Assembly (NCBI GenBank): GCA_910583815.1
Contig: CAJTZB010000171.1
Location: forward strand, 1 to 5,173
Direction of reading: 5' to 3'
Length of the DNA: 5,173 nt
DNA from: an uncultured Lachnospiraceae bacterium
Lineage (GTDB): Bacteria > Bacillota > Clostridia > Lachnospirales > Lachnospiraceae
This document shows, in pieces, positions 1 to 4,036 of the stretch (position 1 is its first letter; the number at the start of each line of letters is the position of its first letter). Both the position numbers and the translations under genes were made by a program. The notes beneath the pieces are model-generated. The model was given only the letters and a program-made list of their open reading frames with translations, ran no database searches and was not told the origin of the DNA.

Positions 1-65
1 TGCTGACTGACTCTCCGGCGATAAGGGATGTGCTGCTGTTCCCGACGATGAAAAGTCTTAATTGA
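1..65 (+). CDS. lysS: Lysyl-tRNA synthetase (class II), C-terminal end only
   Basis: This is the 3' end of a gene that enters from the left edge. Reading from base 3 gives a tail containing SPAIRDVLLFPTMKSL, followed by a TGA stop at 63-65. The run SPxIRDVxLFPTMK is the conserved class II motif 3 end of bacterial LysS: its arginine binds ATP, and the enzyme charges tRNA-Lys in the cytoplasm. This is a host housekeeping gene. All following genes look phage-like, so the element boundary must lie close to this stop codon. Some clostridial LysS proteins continue beyond this motif with a short tail (recalled, not checked), so the stop could be supplied by the inserted element. The identification rests on about 20 residues but the motif is distinctive. 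Confidence 0.85.
   Translation, partial: LTDSPAIRDVLLFPTMKSLN
41..65 (+). other. Candidate attachment-site end at the 3' end of lysS
   Basis: The change from host lysS coding sequence to phage-type sequence happens at or right after these bases. Site-specific integrases often target the 3' end of conserved genes and rebuild the end of the gene. No second copy of this sequence is visible in the window, so the core cannot be delimited. This is inference from the position of the junction; the partner site would be beyond the right edge. Confidence 0.3.
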
Positions 66-131
66 TTTTAGAGCCGGAAAAGCCCGGAAATAAAGGAAAG
101 TTTGTTGTTGTTTTGTTGCTGGAATGGTGAT

Positions 132-152
132 TTTATCTCAAATTTATCTCAA
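132..152. repeat. Tandem 10-bp direct repeat, possible integrase arm-type sites
   Basis: TTTATCTCAA occurs at 132-141 and again at 143-152, an 11-bp period of about one helical turn. Pairs of short direct repeats close to the end of an integrated element are typical of arm-type sites bound by the N-terminal domain of tyrosine recombinases. The position between lysS and the repressor fits that role. The repeat is seen directly; its function is inferred. Confidence 0.4.
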
Positions 153-174
153 TTCAATAGAGTTTCAAGAAATG

Positions 175-213
175 AAAGCCCTTGCTACTGGTGGGAAGTA
201 GAGAGGGCTTTTT
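175..213. terminator. Intrinsic terminator-like hairpin between lysS and the repressor
   Basis: AAAGCCCT (175-182) pairs with AGGGCTTT (204-211), and an inner stem CTACT (185-189) pairs with AGTAG (197-201). A run of five Ts ends at 213. On the plus strand it could end lysS transcription. On the minus strand the A-rich side gives a T tract (AAA at 175-177 becomes TTT), so it may also stop the repressor transcript that ends at 235. It is probably bidirectional. Confidence 0.6.
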
Positions 214-234
214 GTATTGCTATGACATATATTT

Positions 235-882
235 TTATCTTACTGGAATTGCATATTCCCACATTTCTTGATATTCTCGAAAAGGTCTTTCAAGATTACA
301 TTTAAAATGATAATCTATATCTTCAATCATTTTATAAAATTCATCCATAAGAATATGAGGAGATAATTTTTTGCTCTTTGTGTCATACAAAAAAAATACT
401 CGTGAGCGATCTTTGTCATTAAGATGTAAAGAAACTGTTTCTATTCCTTCTTCATCTTTTGTTATCCAATAATTAATAAAAGGTAAATCTGTAGTAACTT
501 CTTTCAAGCCAGAAACCGTAGTGATTAATTTGTATCCATGTAATTTTAAAATTTGATGATATAATTCTATTCTATCCAATTTTATTCTATAGCGGTTAGA
601 TGATTTTTCAAGGCGTGTTTTACATTCTTCCAGTCCTAACAAATAATCAGCATCTACATTTAATATCATAGCGAACAATTCGGCATCTTCTTTTTTGAGA
701 TGTACACGACCTTGGACAATAGTGGAGATTTTCTGTTGTGACATACTTCTAGTTGCCAATAAACCATTTGCTTCATAATATTTATTCACTTTATTAGCTA
801 GCATTGCTCCGCTCATTTTGGCTTGTTTCATACATTCGGCAAGCCGTTTACCACATTTTTCATCTAATTCATAGTTTTTCAC
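235..882 (-). CDS. XRE (Cro/CI) family transcriptional repressor
   Basis: This encodes 215 residues and probably controls the lysogenic state of the element by binding operators in the divergent region to its right. I chose the GTG start at 882 because AAGGAGG (minus strand, 898-892) lies nine bases upstream; a longer reading from 915 would place this ribosome binding site inside the gene. Residues about 9-83 form a Cro/CI-like helix-turn-helix, with SQQKISTIVQGR as the recognition segment and the usual closing motif LNVDADYLLG. An insertion of about 15 residues (NKYYEANGLL region) separates the early helices. Residues 84-215 are unrecognised. No S24 peptidase signature or Ser-Lys pair is apparent, so RecA-stimulated self-cleavage is not suggested. 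The gene is more AT-rich than the capsid genes to the right, as is common for phage immunity regions. The family call is firm; its target operators are inferred. Confidence 0.85.
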   Translation of the reverse strand: MKNYELDEKCGKRLAECMKQAKMSGAMLANKVNKYYEANGLLATRSMSQQKISTIVQGRVHLKKEDAELFAMILNVDADYLLGLEECKTRLEKSSNRYRIKLDRIELYHQILKLHGYKLITTVSGLKEVTTDLPFINYWITKDEEGIETVSLHLNDKDRSRVFFLYDTKSKKLSPHILMDEFYKMIEDIDYHFKCNLERPFREYQEMWEYAIPVR

Positions 883-913
883 GTTTATTAACCTCCTTGA
901 TATTGTAAATAAC

Positions 914-932
914 AAATATTTGGTAAATATTT
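914..932. promoter_or_regulatory. Paired AAATATTT palindromes, candidate operator in the repressor leader
   Basis: AAATATTT, itself a palindrome, occurs at 914-921 and 925-932, separated by GGT, a period of 11 bp. It lies between the repressor promoter and its GTG start. The spacing puts both copies on the same face of the helix, as expected for cooperative binding of a dimeric regulator. AT-rich palindromes arise easily by chance in such DNA, so the role is tentative. A looser inverted match also exists between ATATTTGGTA (916-925 region) and TACCAATAT (941-949). Confidence 0.35.
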
Positions 933-960
933 CACTTTTCTACCAATATCATAGTAGAAT
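931..960 (+). promoter_or_regulatory. Possible rightward early promoter
   Basis: TTCACT (931-936) and TAGAAT (955-960) are spaced by 18 bp and point toward the excisionase-like gene. Both boxes are poor matches to the sigma-A consensus. A rightward promoter is required somewhere in the divergent region, and regulated early promoters are often weak, but other placements are possible. Confidence 0.3.
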
Positions 961-961
961 C

Positions 962-990
962 ATATTAGCACTAGTGCAATAATAAGTCAA
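962..990 (-). promoter_or_regulatory. Promoter of the repressor gene
   Basis: On the minus strand, TTGACT (990-985) and TAATAT (967-962) are separated by exactly 17 bp, a close match to a sigma-A promoter. Transcription would start near 955 and run left, giving a leader of about 70 bases before the GTG at 882. The spacer contains the perfect palindrome GCACTAGTGC, so a protein bound there would occlude polymerase. Confidence 0.7.
968..977. promoter_or_regulatory. Perfect 10-bp palindrome, candidate operator
   Basis: GCACTAGTGC is its own reverse complement and abuts the -10 box of the repressor promoter. With T966 and A979 the symmetry extends outward past one mismatched pair. It is the most GC-containing symmetric site in an otherwise AT-rich control region. 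It is likely bound by the repressor (autoregulation) or by a Cro-like counterpart. The palindrome is seen; the binding partner is inferred. Confidence 0.5.
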
Positions 991-1021
991 TAGACAAACG
1001 CTGATGAAAGGAAAAATGAGC

Positions 1022-1222
1022 ATGAAAAAGACATTGGGCAGGAATAGCGAGAAGTTTTTAACCGTAAACACTGATACTTTGGCGGCAATGTTAAATTGCG
1101 GTAGAGCAACAGCGGTTAAAATCGGCACGGATGCAGGAGCAAAAATTCAGATAGGACGGAGAACACTATATAAAGTATCTATCGTTGAAAAGTATCTGGA
1201 TGCTTTGTCCGGTGAGCAATGA
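1022..1222 (+). CDS. Small excisionase-like helix-turn-helix protein
   Basis: This encodes 66 residues and is the first gene of the rightward module. In-frame ATGs occur at 1004, 1016 and 1022. I chose 1022 because AAAGGA (1007-1012) lies nine bases ahead of it and would be too close to 1016 and inside the 1004 version. The core (TVNTDTLAAMLNCGRATAVKIG, then IGRRTLYKVSIVEKYLDAL) resembles the MerR-like winged helix of Tn916-type excisionases: a helix-turn-helix, a wing at the IGRRTLY segment and a C-terminal helix. Such proteins bend attachment-site DNA and direct an integrase toward excision; some also act as transcription regulators. No integrase is seen next to it, which is unusual because xis and int are normally adjacent. 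Excisionase or small transcription factor cannot be told apart from sequence alone. Confidence 0.65.
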   Translation: MKKTLGRNSEKFLTVNTDTLAAMLNCGRATAVKIGTDAGAKIQIGRRTLYKVSIVEKYLDALSGEQ

Positions 1223-1250
1223 ATGAAAACAAATGTAACAATAAAAAATA

Positions 1251-1280
1251 CCCTCCAAAGTGCTGGAACACTAAAGAGGG
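1251..1280 (+). promoter_or_regulatory. Hairpin in the intergenic leader
   Basis: CCCTC (1251-1255) pairs with GAGGG (1276-1280), and AGTG (1259-1262) pairs with CACT (1269-1272). The two stems are separated by a symmetric 3x3 internal loop and capped by a six-base loop. No T tract follows (the next bases are CAGCATAG), so it is not a classic terminator. It lies in the 123-bp gap between the excisionase-like gene and the winged-helix gene and could act in mRNA processing, attenuation or protein binding. Confidence 0.45.
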
Positions 1281-1302
1281 CAGCATAGCCGGAACCATGC
1301 GC

Positions 1303-1320
1303 TTGACAATAATACTATAA
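1303..1320 (+). promoter_or_regulatory. TTGACA element upstream of the winged-helix gene
   Basis: A perfect -35 hexamer, TTGACA (1303-1308), is followed closely by TACTAT and TATAAC. No good -10 lies 16-18 bp downstream (that stretch is GC-rich), so this is not a standard sigma-A promoter as it stands. It may be a fortuitous match or part of a protein-binding site. Confidence 0.2.
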
Positions 1321-1345
1321 CATGGCGCGGCAGAAAGGACAAGTT

Positions 1346-1642
1346 ATGGTTTATGAGGTTTTGAAAGTCGGTGAGAGGAACGCACTATCACCGGATTATT
1401 TGAGAGCAATTTTAGGGCTGACAAGCAATAGGGCAGTTCAGAAACAGATAGAGCATGAACGCAGACAGGGTAAAGTGATTTTAAGCAGTACACAGCCGCC
1501 CGGAGGTTATTTTCTGCCTGAATCGGAGCGCGAAATCAGACAGTTTATAAGAACTTTGGAAAATAGGGGTAGCAAAACACTGGATGCCTTAGACGGCGCA
1601 AGGAAATTGTTAGAGGAATTTGAAAAGGCAGAAAGAGCATGA
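1346..1642 (+). CDS. Small winged-helix-like protein of unknown role
   Basis: This encodes 98 residues. The ATG at 1346 is preferred over 1322 because AAAGGA (1334-1339) is six bases upstream of it and would be inside the longer version. Residues about 13-57 read as a winged helix: SPDYLRAILGLTSNRAVQKQ gives two helices of a helix-turn-helix, followed by ERRQGKVILSS and GGYFLP, a typical wing ending in a GGYxLP strand. A charged helical tail follows (REIRQFIRTLENRG, then LDGARKLLEEFEKAERA). Similar small proteins are common ahead of replication genes in clostridial and streptococcal prophages (recalled, not searched). Its place just before the initiator gene suggests a regulator or replication accessory protein. 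No enzymatic motif is visible. Confidence 0.6.
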   Translation: MVYEVLKVGERNALSPDYLRAILGLTSNRAVQKQIEHERRQGKVILSSTQPPGGYFLPESEREIRQFIRTLENRGSKTLDALDGARKLLEEFEKAERA

Positions 1643-1672
1643 AAGAGATAGGAGCATATAAGGAGATGAACA

Positions 1673-2392
1673 ATGAAAAAGAAAGGGGGTTATGGCGTGG
1701 TTTATCAGGATGTGACACGCAACAGTAATATATCCGCTGCCGCTAAAGGGTTATATGCGTACTTATCTGCTTTTTGTGGGGCTTCTGATGAGTGTTATCC
1801 AAGCGTGGAAACGATTATTAAAGAAATGGGCATGGGCAGAGATACATTTTACCGTCATATCAATGCCCTTGTGGCGGCAGGAGTTGTTGAAAAAAGGCAA
1901 TCGGTAAATGATGGCGGTAAGTTCGGGCGGACTGTTTACCGTCTTACACATGAGGTCGTAATATCGGATTATCCGTTTACCCAAAATGAGGATACGGTTT
2001 TATCGACTACGGAGAACAAGGAAACTAAAAATAACAATACAACAATTAACAATATAAAAAATAACATAGATTATCAGCTTATAGCCAATATGTATAATGC
2101 CACTTGCATATCGTTTTCCAAACTCACAAAGCTGTCTGATAAGCGGAAAAAGACAATCAGGGCAAGGTTTAATCAAGGGTATACGGTGGAGGACTTCAAA
2201 CGGCTGTTTGAACTGGCAGAGAGCAGCAGTTTCCTAAAGGGCGGCAATAGCCGGAACTGGTCGGCAAGTTTTGACTGGCTGATAGCGGATGCAAATATGG
2301 CAAAAACGCTTGATGGAAATTATTCTGACAGGCAGAAGGAGAAAGGCGGTGCGGCAGATGGAACACAGTCAGGAAGCAGCTTTAAACTCTGA
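1673..2392 (+). CDS. Phage-type replication initiator with N-terminal helix-turn-helix
   Basis: This encodes 239 residues. The ATG at 1673 has AAGGAG (1660-1665) seven bases upstream. Residues about 1-90 resemble the HTH_36 winged helix of phage and plasmid replication proteins: GYGVVYQDVTRNSNISAAAKGLY, then CYPSVETIIKEMGMGRDTFYRHI, then a wing with GRTVYRL. Residues about 95-135 are an Asn/Thr-rich, low-complexity linker. Residues about 150-220 (KLSDKRKKTIRARFNQGYT, then FLKGGNSRNWSASFDWLI) resemble the C-terminal domain of phage replisome organisers, which contacts the helicase loader. The product likely binds the element's origin and recruits the loader encoded by the next gene, whose start overlaps this gene by 35 bases. 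The architecture is well supported; family membership beyond 'replication initiator-like' is not certain. Confidence 0.75.
   Translation: MKKKGGYGVVYQDVTRNSNISAAAKGLYAYLSAFCGASDECYPSVETIIKEMGMGRDTFYRHINALVAAGVVEKRQSVNDGGKFGRTVYRLTHEVVISDYPFTQNEDTVLSTTENKETKNNNTTINNIKNNIDYQLIANMYNATCISFSKLTKLSDKRKKTIRARFNQGYTVEDFKRLFELAESSSFLKGGNSRNWSASFDWLIADANMAKTLDGNYSDRQKEKGGAADGTQSGSSFKL
2026..2067. repeat. AT-rich repeat tract inside the initiator gene, candidate replication origin
   Basis: AACAAT occurs at 2033-2038, 2041-2046 and 2048-2053, with a partial copy AACAT at 2063-2067, inside a very A-rich stretch. It encodes the Asn-rich linker of the initiator. Phage initiators such as lambda O carry their origin inside the gene at the linker. 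The repeats are short and could simply reflect Asn/Thr/Ile codons in AT-rich DNA, so the origin call is tentative. Confidence 0.3.
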
Positions 2393-3128
2393 TGTATGCC
2401 CGGTGTGCGGTGGCACTGGATATGAATTGTATATGCAAAGGGTTGACGGTTACGATACTCCGCTTGAATTTGCAAGGCCGTGTACGAGATGCCGGACGCA
2501 AAGGAGGCTACAAGATTTAACAGGAGTGCCGCCGCAGTTCAGGGATGCTGATTTGGGTAAATTCGGGTTTGATTCCTATTCCCGTGATATGGGGAATTTG
2601 CGGAAGATTGCAGAGGATTTCCTAAAAAACTACCGGGAGCGGTGGGAAAAAGCAGGAAAAGGGTTGTACTTGTGGAGCAAAACACCGGGGAGCGGCAAAA
2701 CGTTCCTCTCCTGCTGCATTGGAAAATCCGTCATGATAAAGTATGATTTGCGGATGCGCTTCATAACAGTGCCGGACTATCTGGCAAAGGTAGGGGAAAA
2801 CTACAAACGACAGCCGGGAGAATGTGACGAAAGCGCAATATACCGGGAATGTGACTTACTGATTTTTGATGATATTGGAGCGCAGAAAAGCGGAGAATGG
2901 CAGCAGCAGGAAGTGTTCAGAATCATAAACGAGCGGCTTAATGCAGGGAAAGTTATTATTTTTACTTCCAATATGTGCCCGGAAGATTTGAATTTAGACA
3001 GTAGGACGATCGACAGGATAATGAAAAAGTCAGTTGTTTTACAGATGCCGGAGGAATCCATCCGGGGCAGGGAAGCAAAGGAGGAACAGGACGATTTCTT
3101 GAAAGACATATTACATAATCGGGGATAG
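2358..3128 (+). CDS. DnaC/DnaI-like helicase-loader ATPase with N-terminal zinc cluster
   Basis: This encodes 256 residues from the ATG at 2358, preferred over an in-frame ATG at 2289 because AAAGGCGG (2342-2349) precedes it and the added upstream residues look unlike the family. Residues 14-45 hold two CxxC pairs (CPVC and CTRC), a likely zinc-binding site. The AAA+ core follows: Walker A PGSGKT at 110-115, with the usual first glycine replaced by lysine; Walker B LLIFDD at 167-172; sensor-1-like FTSN at 202-205; and basic residues near RTIDRIMKK at 216-224. It resembles DnaC/DnaI loaders, which place the host replicative helicase on the origin. The start overlaps the initiator gene by 35 bases, implying translational coupling and a joint role in replicating the element. 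The fold and the DnaC-like call are firm; action on the host helicase is inferred. Confidence 0.85.
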   Translation: MEHSQEAALNSDVCPVCGGTGYELYMQRVDGYDTPLEFARPCTRCRTQRRLQDLTGVPPQFRDADLGKFGFDSYSRDMGNLRKIAEDFLKNYRERWEKAGKGLYLWSKTPGSGKTFLSCCIGKSVMIKYDLRMRFITVPDYLAKVGENYKRQPGECDESAIYRECDLLIFDDIGAQKSGEWQQQEVFRIINERLNAGKVIIFTSNMCPEDLNLDSRTIDRIMKKSVVLQMPEESIRGREAKEEQDDFLKDILHNRG

Positions 3129-3152
3129 CAAAGCGAGGTGAAATGTGATACA

Positions 3153-3341
3153 ATGGCGGTAAAGGTAAGAATAAGCTATGAGAAGCCGCAGGAGCTTCAT
3201 ACAGTGACGGAATTATTAAAGCCGGTAATTAAGTCATGCAAGGCAGATAAGGGCGAAAATGGGCGGTTTAAGCGTGCCTATCTGGAAGTAAATATATTCG
3301 AGGAAAATGCGCAGAAAAGTGCAAACTCGCCGTTGATTTAG
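3153..3341 (+). CDS. Small protein of unknown function
   Basis: This encodes 62 residues from the ATG at 3153. A GTG at 3138 is also in frame, but GAGGTG (3135-3140) makes a better ribosome binding site than a start, although the spacing to 3153 is rather long at 12 bases. The protein is basic and compact, with a predicted strand-helix-strand pattern (VKVRISY, then LHTVTELLKPVIKSCK, then KRAYLEVNIF). It has no cysteine cluster, membrane segment or known catalytic motif. It follows the helicase loader by 24 bases and probably shares its transcript, so it may be a replication accessory or early regulator. I do not recognise a named family. Confidence 0.55.
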   Translation: MAVKVRISYEKPQELHTVTELLKPVIKSCKADKGENGRFKRAYLEVNIFEENAQKSANSPLI

Positions 3342-3346
3342 GCAAA

Positions 3347-3367
3347 CCATATCTATATAGGGTATGG
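3347..3367. repeat. Hairpin after the replication operon
   Basis: CCATATC (3347-3353) pairs with GGTATGG (3361-3367) through seven base pairs including one G-T pair, with a seven-base loop. No T tract follows, so termination is doubtful. It lies just upstream of the capsid-operon promoter and could be a regulator-binding site or an mRNA 3'-end stabiliser. Confidence 0.35.
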
Positions 3368-3370
3368 AAT

Positions 3371-3401
3371 ATGGGCAGAAAAATATTGTACATCTGCCTA
3401 T
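3371..3401. promoter_or_regulatory. Inverted repeat straddling the -35 of the capsid promoter, candidate operator
   Basis: ATGGGCAGA (3371-3379) and TCTGCCTAT (3393-3401) are inverted copies matching at eight of nine positions. Their centres are 22 bp apart, about two helical turns. The -35 hexamer (3386-3391) sits between the arms, so a dimer bound here would repress, or with a different contact activate, the promoter that leads to the capsid genes. The symmetry is seen directly; the regulator is unknown. Confidence 0.5.
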
Positions 3402-3414
3402 CTCATGTTATAAT
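3386..3414 (+). promoter_or_regulatory. Strong promoter upstream of the capsid genes
   Basis: TTGTAC (3386-3391) and a perfect TATAAT (3409-3414) are separated by exactly 17 bp, and a TGn extension (3406-3408) precedes the -10. This is the best sigma-A-type promoter on the plus strand. Transcription would start near 3421, leaving a leader of about 155 bases before the scaffold gene. A terminator-like hairpin lies inside that leader. Confidence 0.75.
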
Positions 3415-3445
3415 ATCAATAAGGCAAACAGAATATAGCAGTACC

Positions 3446-3468
3446 CCGGACGGCTGCAGGCCGGACGG
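3446..3468. repeat. CCGGACGG direct repeat in the capsid leader
   Basis: CCGGACGG occurs at 3446-3453 and 3461-3468 with seven bases between the copies. The stretch is strikingly GC-rich compared with its flanks. It also allows a small stem CGGC/GCCG with a five-base loop. In RNA it could be a protein-binding site; in DNA, a binding site just downstream of the start point. Confidence 0.4.
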
Positions 3469-3479
3469 AAGCCATATAT

Positions 3480-3530
3480 AAGGCGTGGGAAGTTTTACTC
3501 TAAAGCGAGTAGGATTTTCTACGCCTTTTC
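3480..3530 (+). terminator. Long intrinsic terminator-like hairpin before the scaffold gene
   Basis: The 19-base arms 3482-3500 and 3507-3525 pair along their whole length when G-T pairs are allowed (GGCGT with ACGCC outside, TACTC with GAGTA inside), around a six-base loop TAAAGC. AA at 3480-3481 can extend the stem. TTTTCTATTT follows, as in intrinsic terminators. It separates the strong promoter from the capsid genes, so capsid expression would need read-through, antitermination or a second promoter. Confidence 0.65.
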
Positions 3531-3534
3531 TATT

Positions 3535-3564
3535 TGCCGTAAAATAGCCTACTATGGCGTAAAA
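3535..3564 (+). repeat. TGCCGTAAAA / TGGCGTAAAA direct repeat ahead of the capsid ribosome binding site
   Basis: The copies at 3535-3544 and 3555-3564 match at nine of ten positions with a 20-bp period, about two helical turns. They lie between the terminator hairpin and the AGGAGG (3567-3572) of the scaffold gene. Tandem spacing like this is common for activator sites, and no -35-like hexamer is properly placed for the TACTAT at 3550-3555, as in activator-dependent late promoters. The role is tentative. Confidence 0.35.
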
Positions 3565-3577
3565 CTAGGAGGAAATT

Positions 3578-4021
3578 ATGAATACAGAGAATATGAACCA
3601 AAATCAGAACACAGACCCGGCAGCAAATCAAGGAGCAGGGGAAAAGACTTTCACGCAGGATGATGTAAACCGTATCGTGCAGGACAGGCTTGCAAAAGAC
3701 CGGGAAAAGGCATCAAAAGAACTGAATGAGAGGGAACAGGAACTTGCACAGCGTGAGTTCCGTTTGAACAGCCGCCAAAAGCTGATTGACAAGGGATACC
3801 CGGAAACGCTTTTGGATGCGTTGAATTGCAGCAGCGAGGAAGCCTTTAACAAGGCACTGGAAACAATAGATGGCTTGATGAAAGAACGTCTGGCCGTGAA
3901 AGAGGATGACGAGAAGCAGAGACGGCTTGAAGCGCAGAGGGCGAAGCCGTTCACAATGCCACTCAACCAATCCTCATACAGGACGGGTGCAGACCCTATC
4001 AGAAAAGCCATGAATCTGTAA
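3578..4021 (+). CDS. Phage capsid scaffolding protein (DUF4355-like)
   Basis: This encodes 147 residues. AGGAGG (3567-3572) precedes the ATG by five bases. The N-terminus (residues 1-22) is polar and Asn/Gln-rich. Residues 24-44 carry the motif KTFTQDDVNRIVQDRLAKDRE, typical of the DUF4355 family. Residues about 33-68 form a highly charged, heptad-like helix, and a basic C-terminus ends in DPIRKAMNL. In tailed phages such proteins sit directly before the major capsid gene, assemble inside the procapsid to set its size, and bind coat protein through the basic C-terminal end. The next gene is indeed the coat protein, 15 bases away. The protein is short for the family (about 150-220 residues recalled), which could favour a smaller shell, though that is speculative. 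Confidence 0.85.
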   Translation: MNTENMNQNQNTDPAANQGAGEKTFTQDDVNRIVQDRLAKDREKASKELNEREQELAQREFRLNSRQKLIDKGYPETLLDALNCSSEEAFNKALETIDGLMKERLAVKEDDEKQRRLEAQRAKPFTMPLNQSSYRTGADPIRKAMNL

Positions 4022-4036
4022 AGGAGAATAATATTT

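Larger units (their letters stand above)
3421..3530 (+). ncRNA. Possible structured leader or short RNA of about 110 nt
   Basis: A strong promoter starting transcription near 3421 and a terminator-like hairpin ending near 3530 bracket a non-coding stretch of about 110 bases. It contains the repeated CCGGACGG and a small CGGC/GCCG stem (3451-3454 with 3460-3463). It could be an independent small RNA, an attenuator leader for the capsid operon, or both. No known RNA family is recognised. This is inference from signal placement. Confidence 0.3.

Noticed and set aside
66..234. tRNA gene or tRNA fragment as integration target
   Set aside because: No acceptor stem, T-arm consensus or cloverleaf could be drawn; the stem at 175-211 is a terminator-like hairpin.
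102..305. Plus-strand 67-codon frame
   Set aside because: It starts at a TTG without a ribosome binding site, runs through the terminator hairpin and overlaps the 3' end of the repressor in antisense; its composition looks random.
1303..1331. TTGACA as a complete sigma-A promoter for the winged-helix gene
   Set aside because: The bases 16-18 positions downstream are GC-rich and do not form a -10; the TA-rich hexamers lie too close to the -35.
2289..2357. Upstream extension of the helicase-loader gene
   Set aside because: The added 23 residues lie deep within the initiator gene, have no ribosome binding site and do not fit the family; the ATG at 2358 is better placed.
3446..3564. CRISPR-like array
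   Set aside because: The repeats are only 8-10 bp, occur twice each and have different sequences; nothing resembles a repeat-spacer structure.
3628..4011. Long minus-strand frame opposite the scaffold gene
   Set aside because: It is a serine-rich shadow frame caused by codon bias of the scaffold gene, without a ribosome binding site or recognisable domain.
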